Counted from the first letter of the stretch, positions 42,666-52,981 are shown. The stretch is 64,000 nt of DNA from an uncultured Clostridia bacterium (GCA_947589015.1 CANPZF010000006.1:1-64000), one strand, 5' to 3'. Translations and numbers: made by a program. The notes: generated by a model from the letters alone, not told the origin.

Positions 42666-42687
42666 CTTTTTATTTTAATTTTTCACC

Positions 42688-44451
42688 TTATTTAACAAAC
42701 TCCCATACATGACCATTCAATTTTAATTTGACCCCAGATATAGAAACTACGGGACGCACACCGCTAGTGCTGCTAAAGCTGCTGGTGATGTTGCCGTTGT
42801 AGAGCACATAGCGCAAGTCGTAGCTGTAGTAAGGGATCGGAGAGGCCAACCAGTACAGTCCCGAATTATGAACATCTGGTTTATAATCATTTAGTTTAAA
42901 CAATCCTGGTTTTTTATCATCTGTATTTGTTATAGTGTCAGTACTAGTATTTTCATCATTTGTTCCTTTTATATCACCTAAGTGTACTGACCTTATTCCT
43001 GTTATGTTTCCTCTTACTATATTGGCTGTAAATAAATCGCCTGCCTTTTTTTCTTCACTTTCATTTACTTCAACTTGAATTCCATTTGTTTTTATTTCTC
43101 TATATCCACCTTTATTCTCCGTTAAAGTTGAAGTACTTAAATCATCTCCTTTATGGTTAAATATTATTTCTTTAAAATTATTTAATAATCCTACTGCTGC
43201 ATGTATGTTATAATCTGACTCTTTACGAGACTGATAGCTATTTTTGTCTAAAAATTCTTGTCTTTTATTTTGGTCTTTTTCCGCCCAAGATGCACTTTTA
43301 ACTGTACTGTAATAGTAATATAATTTTGCTGGTATTCCTGTACTTATTATATCTATATCTCCTTCATATGTTCCTTCTTTCTCGTTCTTTGATAAGTCTG
43401 TTAATAATCTCCAGCCTGTATTTTTTGTATATTGTGTTCCTGTATACACATCCTTATATTCTACATCATATTGCACATAACTATTATCTATGTATGGTGA
43501 TTTTACTGTTATTTTACATTCTGCTTTTGCTCCACATGCTGCTGTGGCTTCTACTTTTGCTGTTCCTTCTTTTTGTGCTACTATTTTACATTCTTTGTTT
43601 CCTTCTCCTATTGGCGTTATTATTATTTCTGCATTTCCTTCTGTTTTTTTCCATTTTATCTTTTCGTCTCCGCCTTCTGTTGTTGCTTTTATTGTAAACT
43701 CTCCTCCTTCATCTATTGTTTTTTCTGTTGGTTCTAATTTTATACTGTTAACTGCTGTTACATTTTTCACTGTAACCTCACATTCTGCTGTTTCTCCTGA
43801 ACATGTTGCCTTTATTGTTTCATTTCCTGCATTTTTTGCAGTTATTGTGACACTTTTACCATCGTCTGATTGTTCTAAATCTATTGTATCTTTACCTTCT
43901 GTCTTCCATGTTATTGGACCAGAAATACTTGTTAGTGTTGCAGTTATTGTTTCTTCTTCATTTGTCGTTCCACTAGCACCTGTTATTATTTGTAATTCTA
44001 CACTTTTTTTACTTAATGTTATTCCTTCTAAAATTGTTACATTTCCATCTTCATCTATTTCAAACGTAAAACCATCTAATTCTACAATGGTTGGTAACTT
44101 TTCTATTGGATTATCATCTAAACTTTTTCCACCATGTTTTAGTTCTGGAATATTCTTCTTTAAATTTTCATTTAACTTTCCTACATCTAATGACATTCCG
44201 TCACTTATACTTCCCATTACTTCCAATTCTATTCTTTCTTTTGCTGTCGATTTGTTTGTCTCTCTTGATGCTCTTGATGCCATATTTAATATCCCATTTT
44301 CCCCCGACAATGTTGCTATACTTACTGCTGCTAAAATTAATAACACTATTATAGTTATAACTAAAGCTATCAGTGTTATACCTTTTTCTTTTTGGCCTAT
44401 ACTTAATTTACCATTTTTTAGTTTTCCTTCTTTTTTTATTTTTAAATTCAT
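42688..44451 (-). CDS. DGR variable protein: pseudopilin-like N-terminus, Ig/Big-like repeats, C-terminal variable domain
   Basis: KEKGITLIALVITIIVLLILAAVSIATL; two Big-like segments; ...SGLYWLASPIPYYSYDLRYVLYNGNITSSFSSTSGVRPVVSIS. Confidence 0.92.
   Translation of the reverse strand: MNLKIKKEGKLKNGKLSIGQKEKGITLIALVITIIVLLILAAVSIATLSGENGILNMASRASRETNKSTAKERIELEVMGSISDGMSLDVGKLNENLKKNIPELKHGGKSLDDNPIEKLPTIVELDGFTFEIDEDGNVTILEGITLSKKSVELQIITGASGTTNEEETITATLTSISGPITWKTEGKDTIDLEQSDDGKSVTITAKNAGNETIKATCSGETAECEVTVKNVTAVNSIKLEPTEKTIDEGGEFTIKATTEGGDEKIKWKKTEGNAEIIITPIGEGNKECKIVAQKEGTAKVEATAACGAKAECKITVKSPYIDNSYVQYDVEYKDVYTGTQYTKNTGWRLLTDLSKNEKEGTYEGDIDIISTGIPAKLYYYYSTVKSASWAEKDQNKRQEFLDKNSYQSRKESDYNIHAAVGLLNNFKEIIFNHKGDDLSTSTLTENKGGYREIKTNGIQVEVNESEEKKAGDLFTANIVRGNITGIRSVHLGDIKGTNDENTSTDTITNTDDKKPGLFKLNDYKPDVHNSGLYWLASPIPYYSYDLRYVLYNGNITSSFSSTSGVRPVVSISGVKLKLNGHVWEFVK
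42747..42853 (-). repeat. DGR variable repeat (VR)
   Basis: Matches the TR at 41707-41813 except for 17 positions, each an A in the sense TR; 3' GGTGTGCGTCCCGTAG conserved. Confidence 0.95.
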
Positions 44452-44478
44452 CTGGAAATTCCCCTTTCTTTTGTTTTG

Positions 44479-44530
44479 TACATAATATGTTATGTATTTT
44501 TATTATAAAATATCTTTTTATTTTTTTCAA
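44479..44530 (-). promoter_or_regulatory. Sigma-A-like promoter plus palindromic operator-like site upstream of the DGR target
   Basis: TTGAAA (44525-44530), 17-bp spacer, TATAAT (44502-44507), TACATAAcataTTATGTA (44479-44496). Confidence 0.75.
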
Positions 44531-44631
44531 CATTTTTTACGTTTGTAATTAAAATGTATTATTTTTGTAATATTTTTGTAAAAAAAATATAAATCATAAA
44601 GCTCAAAACCTTGCTCATATGATTTATCCTC

Positions 44632-45645
44632 TTAAACTATATATATAATTTGATTTTTAGGGAAATATTTTTGAAGATTCTCTCTAAAAAATTGCTCTCC
44701 TTTATTTCTTACTTCATTTTTATACCAATACTTTCCCCTTCCTCTACCAGTCATTAAATCTTTATTGTAGAGATTTATACTCTCTGGAAATGCCTCTTCA
44801 TTTATTTTTACATGTACATAACTATAAGTCATAAAAATCACTTCAAAAAATACATCTTTTTTTACTTTTTCTGACAACTCTTGCTCAAGTAGCTGTATTA
44901 ATTCCAAATACAAATTCTCCCAATTTTCGACAAAAATTACTGGTGCTATTAATATTCCTATCTTATATCCTGCTTCTTTTAGTTTATTAATTGCTTCTAT
45001 TCTACCTTTTAATCTAGAAGTGCCAAATTCAACTTTATTAATAATTTCTTCTGGATTTACGCTCATTCTTATAATAATTTTGCCATTATGCTCTAACGGT
45101 AAAATTGAATCTACCATATCAAATTTTGTGGGAAATGTTAATAATCCTTTATCAGTATTTTTAAAGTTTTCAATAGTCCAAACTAAATTATTTGTAATAG
45201 TATTTTCTAAAATCAAATCACTATTACTACCTATTTCAAATGTTAGATTTTTTTCACTTTTCTGTGCTGTTTTTATAATTTTTTCTAGCATTTGTTCTCT
45301 ATTTACGAAAAGTCTCAAATATGCACATTTATTGTAATTACAAACCAAATAACAATATAAACAAGAAGCTGTACATCCAGATGATGTATATGGAACTAGA
45401 AAATCTGATACTTTATGATTTTCCGAATACTTATGTGTTTTTCTAGTACCTATAATTAAATTTCTTTTCATATTTAAAAATTCTTTGTTTGATTTTTTTC
45501 TCATTTCTTCTATATTATTATGATTTTCTATTTCAAATTTAGGTACTTCTTTATATTTTTCTAGAAGTTCTTTTCCTAAAGTATAATTTTCAATACCATT
45601 TTCATAATAAATAGCTTTTGGTTTAAACATGTTCTTTACCTCCAC
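44632..45645 (-). CDS. Spore photoproduct lyase-family radical SAM protein
   Basis: VPYTSSGCTASCLYCYLVCNYNKCAYLRLFVN; FEIGSNSDLILENTI. Confidence 0.8.
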   Translation of the reverse strand: MEVKNMFKPKAIYYENGIENYTLGKELLEKYKEVPKFEIENHNNIEEMRKKSNKEFLNMKRNLIIGTRKTHKYSENHKVSDFLVPYTSSGCTASCLYCYLVCNYNKCAYLRLFVNREQMLEKIIKTAQKSEKNLTFEIGSNSDLILENTITNNLVWTIENFKNTDKGLLTFPTKFDMVDSILPLEHNGKIIIRMSVNPEEIINKVEFGTSRLKGRIEAINKLKEAGYKIGILIAPVIFVENWENLYLELIQLLEQELSEKVKKDVFFEVIFMTYSYVHVKINEEAFPESINLYNKDLMTGRGRGKYWYKNEVRNKGEQFFRENLQKYFPKNQIIYIV

Positions 45646-45682
45646 TTATAATTTTAGTTTAACCAAAAGCTATTAAATTAAT

Positions 45683-46174
45683 CTATTTTATTTTTTCATA
45701 AATTACATATTCATATTTGAAATCATTTATTCCGTCTTTAGGACCTGCTTCTCTACTAACTTCTTTCCATATATCTTTATTTATTTTTGGAAAAAATGCA
45801 TCTCCTTCAAATTCTTTATCAATTTCTGTTACATACATTTTTGTTACATGTGGCATTAACAAATTATACATCATTGCTCCACCTATAACAAAATTCTCTT
45901 CATCATTTTCTATGTACTCTTGAATTTGTAACATAGATTGTACTACTTCAACATTTTCATTTTTAACTTTAAAATCTGGATTTTGACTAAAAACTATATG
46001 TTTTCTATTTGGCAAAATTTTTCCTAGAGATTCAAAAGTTTTTCTTCCCATAATAAGTGTGTGTCCTGTTGTTATTTCTTTAAATCTTTTTAAATCCTCT
46101 GGCAAATTCCAAATAATTTTATCATCTTTTCCTATTATATTATTTTTAGCTTTTGCTACTATTATACTTAACAT
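45683..46174 (-). CDS. folA: Dihydrofolate reductase
   Basis: SIIVAKAKNNIIGKDDKIIWNLPEDLKRFKEITTGHTLIMGRKTFESLG. Confidence 0.96.
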   Translation of the reverse strand: MLSIIVAKAKNNIIGKDDKIIWNLPEDLKRFKEITTGHTLIMGRKTFESLGKILPNRKHIVFSQNPDFKVKNENVEVVQSMLQIQEYIENDEENFVIGGAMMYNLLMPHVTKMYVTEIDKEFEGDAFFPKINKDIWKEVSREAGPKDGINDFKYEYVIYEKIK

Positions 46175-46190
46175 TTTTATTTCTCCTTTT

Positions 46191-46862
46191 TTATACTTCC
46201 TCTTCTACTGATAATTTGGCATAATATTCTTGTTTGAATTCTTCATCATATTTTACATCTCCAAATATTTCTGGCATCTCTTCTTTAAAATATTTTAATA
46301 ACGGAATTAAAACTTGTCTAATAGCTGGATGTACATGATTTGTAGTTCTTAAAGATAATATATGTTTCCACTCTCTTATATTAGCAGTCATTGTATATTC
46401 AGCTGCTGTAGAATGAGGTAACAATTCTCTACACATATCAGTTGTTGCTTCTAATTGTTTCATTTTTATATAACTTTTTTCAATCTCTTGCATTGTTTTT
46501 TTCCAAATTTCATACATTTCTTTATCTTCTATATATACTGGATTTATAAATGCAATTTCATTACCATATTTATCTTTATCATAACTACAATATCTTGTAG
46601 ATTCTACTGAAAAACTTGCAAACCTATGTCTTGTTAAATCTTTATAAGAACCTATATCACTATATATTCTAACTGTTACTTTTTCATGTTCTAGTACAGA
46701 TTCATGCCCTCTTGTAATGCAATTATTTAACAATTTTTTATAGCTATCATCTGTAATCTTTCCTTCTGAACGATAACAAGTTCTGCATGCTCTTTCTATT
46801 TTTTTCATTATTTTTTTTCCATCTATTTTTTCTACTTTAATCCATGGTTCTACTATTCTCAT
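46191..46862 (-). CDS. thyX: FAD-dependent thymidylate synthase
   Basis: RHRFASFSVESTRYCSYDKDKYG. Confidence 0.95.
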   Translation of the reverse strand: MRIVEPWIKVEKIDGKKIMKKIERACRTCYRSEGKITDDSYKKLLNNCITRGHESVLEHEKVTVRIYSDIGSYKDLTRHRFASFSVESTRYCSYDKDKYGNEIAFINPVYIEDKEMYEIWKKTMQEIEKSYIKMKQLEATTDMCRELLPHSTAAEYTMTANIREWKHILSLRTTNHVHPAIRQVLIPLLKYFKEEMPEIFGDVKYDEEFKQEYYAKLSVEEEV

Positions 46863-46933
46863 AATAAATTATCCTCTTTCTTTTTTATTTTAATATATCA
46901 AATTATAATTTTTTTTACAAGCTTTTTACTTAT

Positions 46934-47836
46934 TTAAAATTCCCATTTAGGAACATATTCTTCTTCATGTTCTCCCAATTCTTGAATATATCCACTTTTT
47001 ATGTTTAAATCCCACACATAGTTCTGAATATCTTCAAACTCTTCTTTTGTAAGTTTTCTATTTAGTTCTTTATCTTCTTTTGCTAAATATGTAGGAAAAT
47101 ATTGTGCCATAACACTTATTAATACATCATCTTCAAAATTTTCCTTTATCCATTTCAAAACTTTTTTACTATTTTCTATGTTATTAGGTAGCACTAGATG
47201 TCTAATAATAATTCCTTTTTCCATAGTCCCTTTACTATTTATAATGAATTTTCCAACCTGTCGATACATTTCTTTAATTGCATTTGTTGCTATTTCAAAA
47301 TAATTTGGTACTTTAGAATATTTTTCTCCTAAATTATTTTGTGCATATTTCAAGTCTGGTAAATAAATGTCTATATATCCTTCTAATAATTTTAAGCTTT
47401 CTACTCTTTCATATGCATTTGTATTATATACAATTGGAATTTTTAGGCCTTTATTTTTGGCTTTTTTTATTGCTTCTATAATTTGTAAAATATAACTTGT
47501 AGGTGTTACCAAATTAATATTTTCTACACCTTTTTCCTGTTGTTCTATAAATATTTTTGCTAACTCATCTATTGAAATTTCTTTTCCTTTTCCTAATTGA
47601 CTTATTTCATAATTTTGACAATATTTACAATTCAAATTACAATTTGAAAAAAATATCGTTCCTGAGCCATTTTTTCCACTAATACACGGTTCCTCAAAAT
47701 TATGTATTGAATATAATGCTATTTTTACTGTGTCTTTTGCTTTACATCTTCCTAATTTCTGTGAATATCTATCTACCCCACATTTGTGCGGACATATTTC
47801 ACATTTTTCTAATTGTTTCATTATACTTATCTCCAC
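46934..47836 (-). CDS. PflA-like radical SAM protein
   Basis: CEICPHKCGVDRYSQKLGRCKA, TIFFSNCNLNCKYCQNYEIS. Confidence 0.85.
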   Translation of the reverse strand: MEISIMKQLEKCEICPHKCGVDRYSQKLGRCKAKDTVKIALYSIHNFEEPCISGKNGSGTIFFSNCNLNCKYCQNYEISQLGKGKEISIDELAKIFIEQQEKGVENINLVTPTSYILQIIEAIKKAKNKGLKIPIVYNTNAYERVESLKLLEGYIDIYLPDLKYAQNNLGEKYSKVPNYFEIATNAIKEMYRQVGKFIINSKGTMEKGIIIRHLVLPNNIENSKKVLKWIKENFEDDVLISVMAQYFPTYLAKEDKELNRKLTKEEFEDIQNYVWDLNIKSGYIQELGEHEEEYVPKWEF

Positions 47837-48531
47837 TATTCTATTTTTGTTACTACCATATTTCCATCATCTTTTTTATTTAGTATAATTTTTTTCTTTG
47901 TATATTTATCTATATTATTTTTTATTATTTCTTTTTTTTGAATGTCACTTAGTGAACTTTTTACTTTTTCAATTTCTTCATTTTGTATATTTCTTAGTAT
48001 TATGTTGTATTCTTGAGTTTCATCTTCTAAATTGCTTCCTTCTATATAGTCTTCAATATATTCAACTATTTCTACTATATATTGATTTTCATTTTTTCCT
48101 ATATTATACAATAAAAATTTGTCTTCTTTTTCATCAATTATTATACTTGTTGCCTTATATTGATTTTCTTCCTCTTTGGTAATGATTCCCTCTATTCCTT
48201 CTTGTGGAAATTTTTTCTGAAAATTGTCTCCAAATAATTCTTTTGCTTTTTTTTCAATTTGTTCATAAGAAAATTTTTCTTCTTCTAGATTTTTCTTGAC
48301 AACCTGCCATATCCAAATTTCATTTGCTTGATTTATATCTTCGAATTTTGGTAGTGCTTCTCCTGATACTTCACTCCACATGTATATTTTTGATATATAT
48401 TCTTCTATTAAATTAACTTCTTCTGCTGATACATTGTTAATATTACTCATACTTTGTATTTGATTTCTTCTTATTACCATTCCAGCAAATATAATTGCTA
48501 ATATTATTATTAAGACAACCATTTTTTTCAT
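47836..48531 (-). CDS. Hypothetical membrane-anchored protein
   Basis: N-terminal TM; overlaps the stop/start with the radical SAM gene. Confidence 0.5.
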   Translation of the reverse strand: MKKMVVLIIILAIIFAGMVIRRNQIQSMSNINNVSAEEVNLIEEYISKIYMWSEVSGEALPKFEDINQANEIWIWQVVKKNLEEEKFSYEQIEKKAKELFGDNFQKKFPQEGIEGIITKEEENQYKATSIIIDEKEDKFLLYNIGKNENQYIVEIVEYIEDYIEGSNLEDETQEYNIILRNIQNEEIEKVKSSLSDIQKKEIIKNNIDKYTKKKIILNKKDDGNMVVTKIE

Positions 48532-48678
48532 TAGATTTCCTCCACAAAAGCATCATTTTATGTTTCATATTTTATCATAACATAAAAATTCTTGCAATAA
48601 TATATTTTTTTACAAAATACTTGACAATCCCAAAAAAATAGTTTATACTTTATCTTGCGTTAAATAAAAGATGTTTAT

Positions 48679-48752
48679 GCTCCCTTAGCTCAGTTGGTCA
48701 GAGCAACCGGCTCATAACCGGTTGGTCCAAGGTTCGAATCCTTGAGGGAGCA
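48679..48752 (+). tRNA. tRNA-Met (CAT); encoded CCA follows
   Basis: GCTCCCTTAGCTCAGTTGGTCAGAGCAACCGGCTCATAACCGG...GGTTCGAATCCTTGAGGGAGCA-CCA. Confidence 0.93.
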
Positions 48753-48767
48753 CCATTTCATATATAT

Positions 48768-48850
48768 GGGTAGGTGGCCGAGTGGCTAAAGGCGGCAGAC
48801 TGTAAATCTGTTCTCATTTGAGTACGATGGTTCGAATCCATCCCTGCCCA
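48768..48850 (+). tRNA. tRNA-Tyr (GTA); encoded CCA follows
   Basis: GGGTAGGTGGCCGAGTGG...CAGACTGTAAATCTG, long variable arm, GGTTCGAATCC...CCTGCCCA-CCA. Confidence 0.93.
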
Positions 48851-48913
48851 CCATTAAGTTTTAAAGTTTAGTGAGTTTTAGAATAGACTCTAAACATCTA
48901 ACAAATATCTAAC

Positions 48914-48955
48914 AAAAAAATATATCTAACTTTTTATTGTTAGATATATTTTTTT
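48914..48955 (+). terminator. Terminator hairpin downstream of the tRNAs
   Basis: AAAAAAATATATCTAAC-TTTTTATT-GTTAGATATATTTTTTT. Confidence 0.7.
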
Positions 48956-49089
48956 GACTCTTAAGAATATCAGATAGTACATTGGCTTAATTTTGTTTTA
49001 TCATTGAACAATTTCAGAAATAAAAAATATTGAAAACAAATATACATTATGATAAAATAAACTTGATAACAAAAGGAGGTCTATATAAA

Positions 49090-49767
49090 ATGAGTAATAA
49101 AACTCTTGTAAAGTTAGTTATAGCAATAATAATACTGTCAATACTAGATATTATAATATTTTCACCTGCAATTTTAGCAATATCATTTAGTAGTAATACT
49201 TTAATATTTTGCACAGTAATTCTAATAAATATAATATGCTTTATATCTGGTTATATATATGTAACTCACTCGACTACAGCAAAATATGGGTACGATTTAG
49301 ATAAACTGAAAAATGCAAATGATTATAAAGAAGCTCTAGATTCAAAACTAAGAAAAAACTCACCTTTTTACACTCAAGTTAAACAAGCTCTAACACAGCT
49401 AGATTCAATGACTAGAAAGAAAGATGTGTTAAATGAACTTTTGGAGCAAAATAATCAAGAACATTTTACAGCCTTGACAGATTTGGCTAATCAAGCTTCA
49501 AATTTTCTATTTAATAATATTCGAAAAATATTAAATAGAATTGCAATTTTTGATTCAGATATAGGAAACAACATGGAAAATGAATATAAGGCATATATAC
49601 AAAAGCTTTTAGATAGCAATAACAATATTCTTGGTGAATTCAATAAATTGCTGACAGAAGTTTCTCAAATTGATGACACATCATCTAATGACGATACTTT
49701 AGGCAAAGTATTAAATGATATGACAAATTCATTAAAAACATTAAGAGGCGAAAATGACGATTTATAA
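49090..49767 (+). CDS. Hypothetical membrane protein in VWA/TelA cassette
   Basis: Start at 49090 preferred (RBS AAAGGAGG upstream); two TMs then a helical region. Confidence 0.65.
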   Translation: MSNKTLVKLVIAIIILSILDIIIFSPAILAISFSSNTLIFCTVILINIICFISGYIYVTHSTTAKYGYDLDKLKNANDYKEALDSKLRKNSPFYTQVKQALTQLDSMTRKKDVLNELLEQNNQEHFTALTDLANQASNFLFNNIRKILNRIAIFDSDIGNNMENEYKAYIQKLLDSNNNILGEFNKLLTEVSQIDDTSSNDDTLGKVLNDMTNSLKTLRGENDDL

Positions 49768-49783
49768 GGAAAGGAAATTTAAA

Positions 49784-51469
49784 ATGGGAAAAGAAAATAA
49801 TACCAAAAAAATATTTTTTATACTAATAGCAGTATTTTTAGTAATAGTAGTTACAGGAATATATGTAACTCAACAAATTGGCAAAAGTCCAGAAGAAAAA
49901 TCTCTTGGATATTTAGAAAAGTATTTAAAAAGAATAAATGTAACAACTGCCACTCCAAACAAATCTAAAGTGACACTTGAGCAAACTTCGTTAAAAGATG
50001 AATTACCAGAAATTGATGAATATGATTTGACTGTAAAAGGCAACGAAGATAGCGATAGGTATATAAATGTAGAAATCTTTTCATCTCCTGAAAAAAGCGG
50101 TGATGGAACTGATGGTTGGCTTAAAGAAGTTGCAGAAAAATTTAATAATTCAAGATATTCTATTAATGGAAAACAAGCATCAGTTTCTGTACGTAATATT
50201 TCATCCGGAGATGCTGTAGATTATATCGTTTCAGGTAAACATGTACCAGAATTATTTGCTCCATCAAATGAATTATGGGCAGCTATGGCACAAGCTCAAT
50301 CAGTTAATCTAACAAAAATATCTGATTCTCTAGTTAAAAATACAGCTGGAATATTAATTTCGCAACGAACATCTAAAACACTCGAATCTAAATATGGTAA
50401 AGCAGATTTAGCAGCAGTTGTTCAGGCAACTACAAATGGAGAAATATCATTTGGATATACAAATCCATATGCTAGTTCAACAGGATTAAACCTTTTAATA
50501 TCAACACTTTCATATTTTGACTCAGAAAATCCTCTAAGTGAAAAGGCAAAAGAAGGATTTCAAAAATTTCAAGAAAATATTCCATTTGTATCATATAATA
50601 CAATGCAAATGAGATCTGCAGCAGAAAGTGGCTCTTTGGATGCATTTATTATGGAATATCAAACTTATGAAAATGACCCAACATTAAAAAATAATTATAC
50701 ATTTATACCTTTTGGAATACCTCATAATAATCCACTTTATGCATGTGGTACAATTTCTCCAGAAAAAACCCAACTAATTGAGGCATTTTCAAAATATGCT
50801 TTAGATGAGCAACAACAAAATTTAGCTAAAAATTATGGATTTAATCAAAATGAAAATAATTCAAATTTAACTACTTATGATGGAAATACAATTCTACAAG
50901 CTCAACAATTGTGGAAAGAAGAAAAAGATTCTGGAAAGCCAATTATAGCAGTATTCGTAGCAGATGTTTCAGGTAGCATGTCTGGTGTACCATTGTCTAA
51001 TTTGAAAAAATCATTAATAAATGGTGGTCAATATATAAATAAAAATAATTATATTGGACTTGTAAGTTATAGTACTGATGTTACTATTGAATTACCTATA
51101 AATCAATTTGACATTACTCAACGTTCATATTTCAATAATGCAGTACAAAGCTTGTACGCTACTGGTAATACAGCCACTTTTGATGCCATTATGGTAGCTA
51201 CAAATATGTTACTTGAAAAGAAAAAAGATATCCCAGATGCAAAATTGATGATGTTTGTACTAAGTGATGGCGAAACAAATACAGGTTGTAAGTTATCAGA
51301 TGCTACAAGAGTTGTTAAAAATCTAAATATACCAATTTATACTATTGGATATAATGCTGATATTTCTGCATTAGGAGAAATTTCAAATATAAATGAAGCA
51401 GCTAGCATTAATGCTGATTCAGAAGATGTTATATATCAATTAAGAAATTTATTTAATTCAAATTTATAA
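49784..51469 (+). CDS. Substrate-binding-like plus von Willebrand factor A protein
   Basis: C-terminal VWA MIDAS AVFVADVSGSMSGVPLSNLKKSL...NTATFDAIM...FVLSDGETNTG; N-terminal SBP-like region. Confidence 0.8.
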   Translation: MGKENNTKKIFFILIAVFLVIVVTGIYVTQQIGKSPEEKSLGYLEKYLKRINVTTATPNKSKVTLEQTSLKDELPEIDEYDLTVKGNEDSDRYINVEIFSSPEKSGDGTDGWLKEVAEKFNNSRYSINGKQASVSVRNISSGDAVDYIVSGKHVPELFAPSNELWAAMAQAQSVNLTKISDSLVKNTAGILISQRTSKTLESKYGKADLAAVVQATTNGEISFGYTNPYASSTGLNLLISTLSYFDSENPLSEKAKEGFQKFQENIPFVSYNTMQMRSAAESGSLDAFIMEYQTYENDPTLKNNYTFIPFGIPHNNPLYACGTISPEKTQLIEAFSKYALDEQQQNLAKNYGFNQNENNSNLTTYDGNTILQAQQLWKEEKDSGKPIIAVFVADVSGSMSGVPLSNLKKSLINGGQYINKNNYIGLVSYSTDVTIELPINQFDITQRSYFNNAVQSLYATGNTATFDAIMVATNMLLEKKKDIPDAKLMMFVLSDGETNTGCKLSDATRVVKNLNIPIYTIGYNADISALGEISNINEAASINADSEDVIYQLRNLFNSNL

Positions 51470-51506
51470 AAATATTTAAATTGAAAAATGGAAGGAGTAA
51501 AATAAA

Positions 51507-52679
51507 ATGGAAGATTTAAAATTAGAGGTTAACGAAAAAGTTGACAAAAAACAACTTGAAACAACTATATTGGATGGAAATGAAATATCAGAAAATAAAA
51601 TTGAAAATTCTTTAAATTACGATAAGCTATCAGATACTGAAAAACAAGCAATAAATACATTCTTGGAAAAACTTGATGCTACAAATACTGCACAACTTCT
51701 ACAATATGGTTCTTCAGCTCAAAACAATATTTCTAAATTTTCAGACTATGTTCTATCAGAGGTGAAAACTAAAGATACTGGAGCTGTTGGCGACTTACTT
51801 GCCTCTCTTGTAACCGAAATAAAAGGATTTAATAGCGATGCAGCATCTATTACTACTGAACAAAAGGGAATTTTAGGAATGTTCAACTCAGCTAAAAAAC
51901 AGTTTGATAAAATTCTCGCTAAATACAATAAAGTAGAGGTAAATATTGATAAAATTGAAAAAATGTTAGAATCTCAAAAATTAACAATGCTAAAAGATAT
52001 TGCAACTTTTGACACAATGTATGAAAAAAATTTGGAATATTTTAAACAACTATCATTGTACATTATAGCTGGTGAGAAAAAGTTAGAAGAGTTAAATACA
52101 GTAACACTTCCAGCACTTCAAAAAAAGGCTCAAGAAACAAATGATCAATTAGATGTACAAGCTGTAAAAGACATGTCAGATACTATAAATAGATTTGAGA
52201 AAAAGTTGTATGATTTGAAAACAACAAGGATAATATCTATTCAAATGGCACCTCAAATTAGGCTAATCCAAAATAATGATAGTGAATTAATAAATAAAAT
52301 TCAAAGCTCTTTAATAAATACAATCCCTCTTTGGAAAAATCAAGTTGTCATTGCTTTGGGTATAGCAAATTCTAAAAAAGCTTTAGAAACTCAAAAGAAG
52401 GTAACTGACCTTACAAATGATATGTTAAAGGCAAATAGCGAAATTTTAAAGCAAGGTACTATTCAAATTGCTCAAGAGTCTGAAAGGGCTATTGTGGATG
52501 TCGAAACACTTCAAAAAACAAATACGGATTTGATTGAAACAATCGATAATTTAATACAAATTCATACTGATGGAAAAGCTAAAAGACTTGCTGCTGAAGG
52601 AGAACTTGTAAAAATTGAATCAGAATTGAAAAATAAACTTTTAGAAGTAAAAATAGCTTCTGAAAATAATGACTTGTAA
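51507..52679 (+). CDS. TelA/KlaA-like toxic anion resistance protein
   Basis: TFDTMYEKNLEYFKQLSLYIIAGEKKLEELNTVTLPAL...IRLIQNNDSELINKIQSSLINTIPLWKNQVVIALG. Confidence 0.88.
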   Translation: MEDLKLEVNEKVDKKQLETTILDGNEISENKIENSLNYDKLSDTEKQAINTFLEKLDATNTAQLLQYGSSAQNNISKFSDYVLSEVKTKDTGAVGDLLASLVTEIKGFNSDAASITTEQKGILGMFNSAKKQFDKILAKYNKVEVNIDKIEKMLESQKLTMLKDIATFDTMYEKNLEYFKQLSLYIIAGEKKLEELNTVTLPALQKKAQETNDQLDVQAVKDMSDTINRFEKKLYDLKTTRIISIQMAPQIRLIQNNDSELINKIQSSLINTIPLWKNQVVIALGIANSKKALETQKKVTDLTNDMLKANSEILKQGTIQIAQESERAIVDVETLQKTNTDLIETIDNLIQIHTDGKAKRLAAEGELVKIESELKNKLLEVKIASENNDL

Positions 52680-52768
52680 TTTTATGTCAATTGTATTATA
52701 ATATATCGTAATAAACTTTATAAGTTTATTGTAACTGTTAACCTCTATAAAATATAAAGGAGGTTTAT

Positions 52769-52981
52769 ATGGAAAATAAAATCCAGCTTGCTTCTCAAAT
52801 TATGAGTAGCAAAGTCGGCCACCAGATTACCCCAAACATGGTCTTAGTCGAGGGGTATACACCAGGCGGCTCCGTCTATTCTGCGCGTTTTATGGACATT
52901 GATGGTACAATAAAAACCGTTATATGTTCCATGCCAGAAGATGGCAAGCCCTCTGTGCATCTGGCAGCTGACTCCAACTAA
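52769..52981 (+). CDS. Small 70-aa protein, locally GC-richer than its surroundings
   Basis: RBS AAAGGAGG, intact ORF, followed by CCCCTCAGC-TCTG-CTGGGGGG hairpin. Confidence 0.65.
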   Translation: MENKIQLASQIMSSKVGHQITPNMVLVEGYTPGGSVYSARFMDIDGTIKTVICSMPEDGKPSVHLAADSN

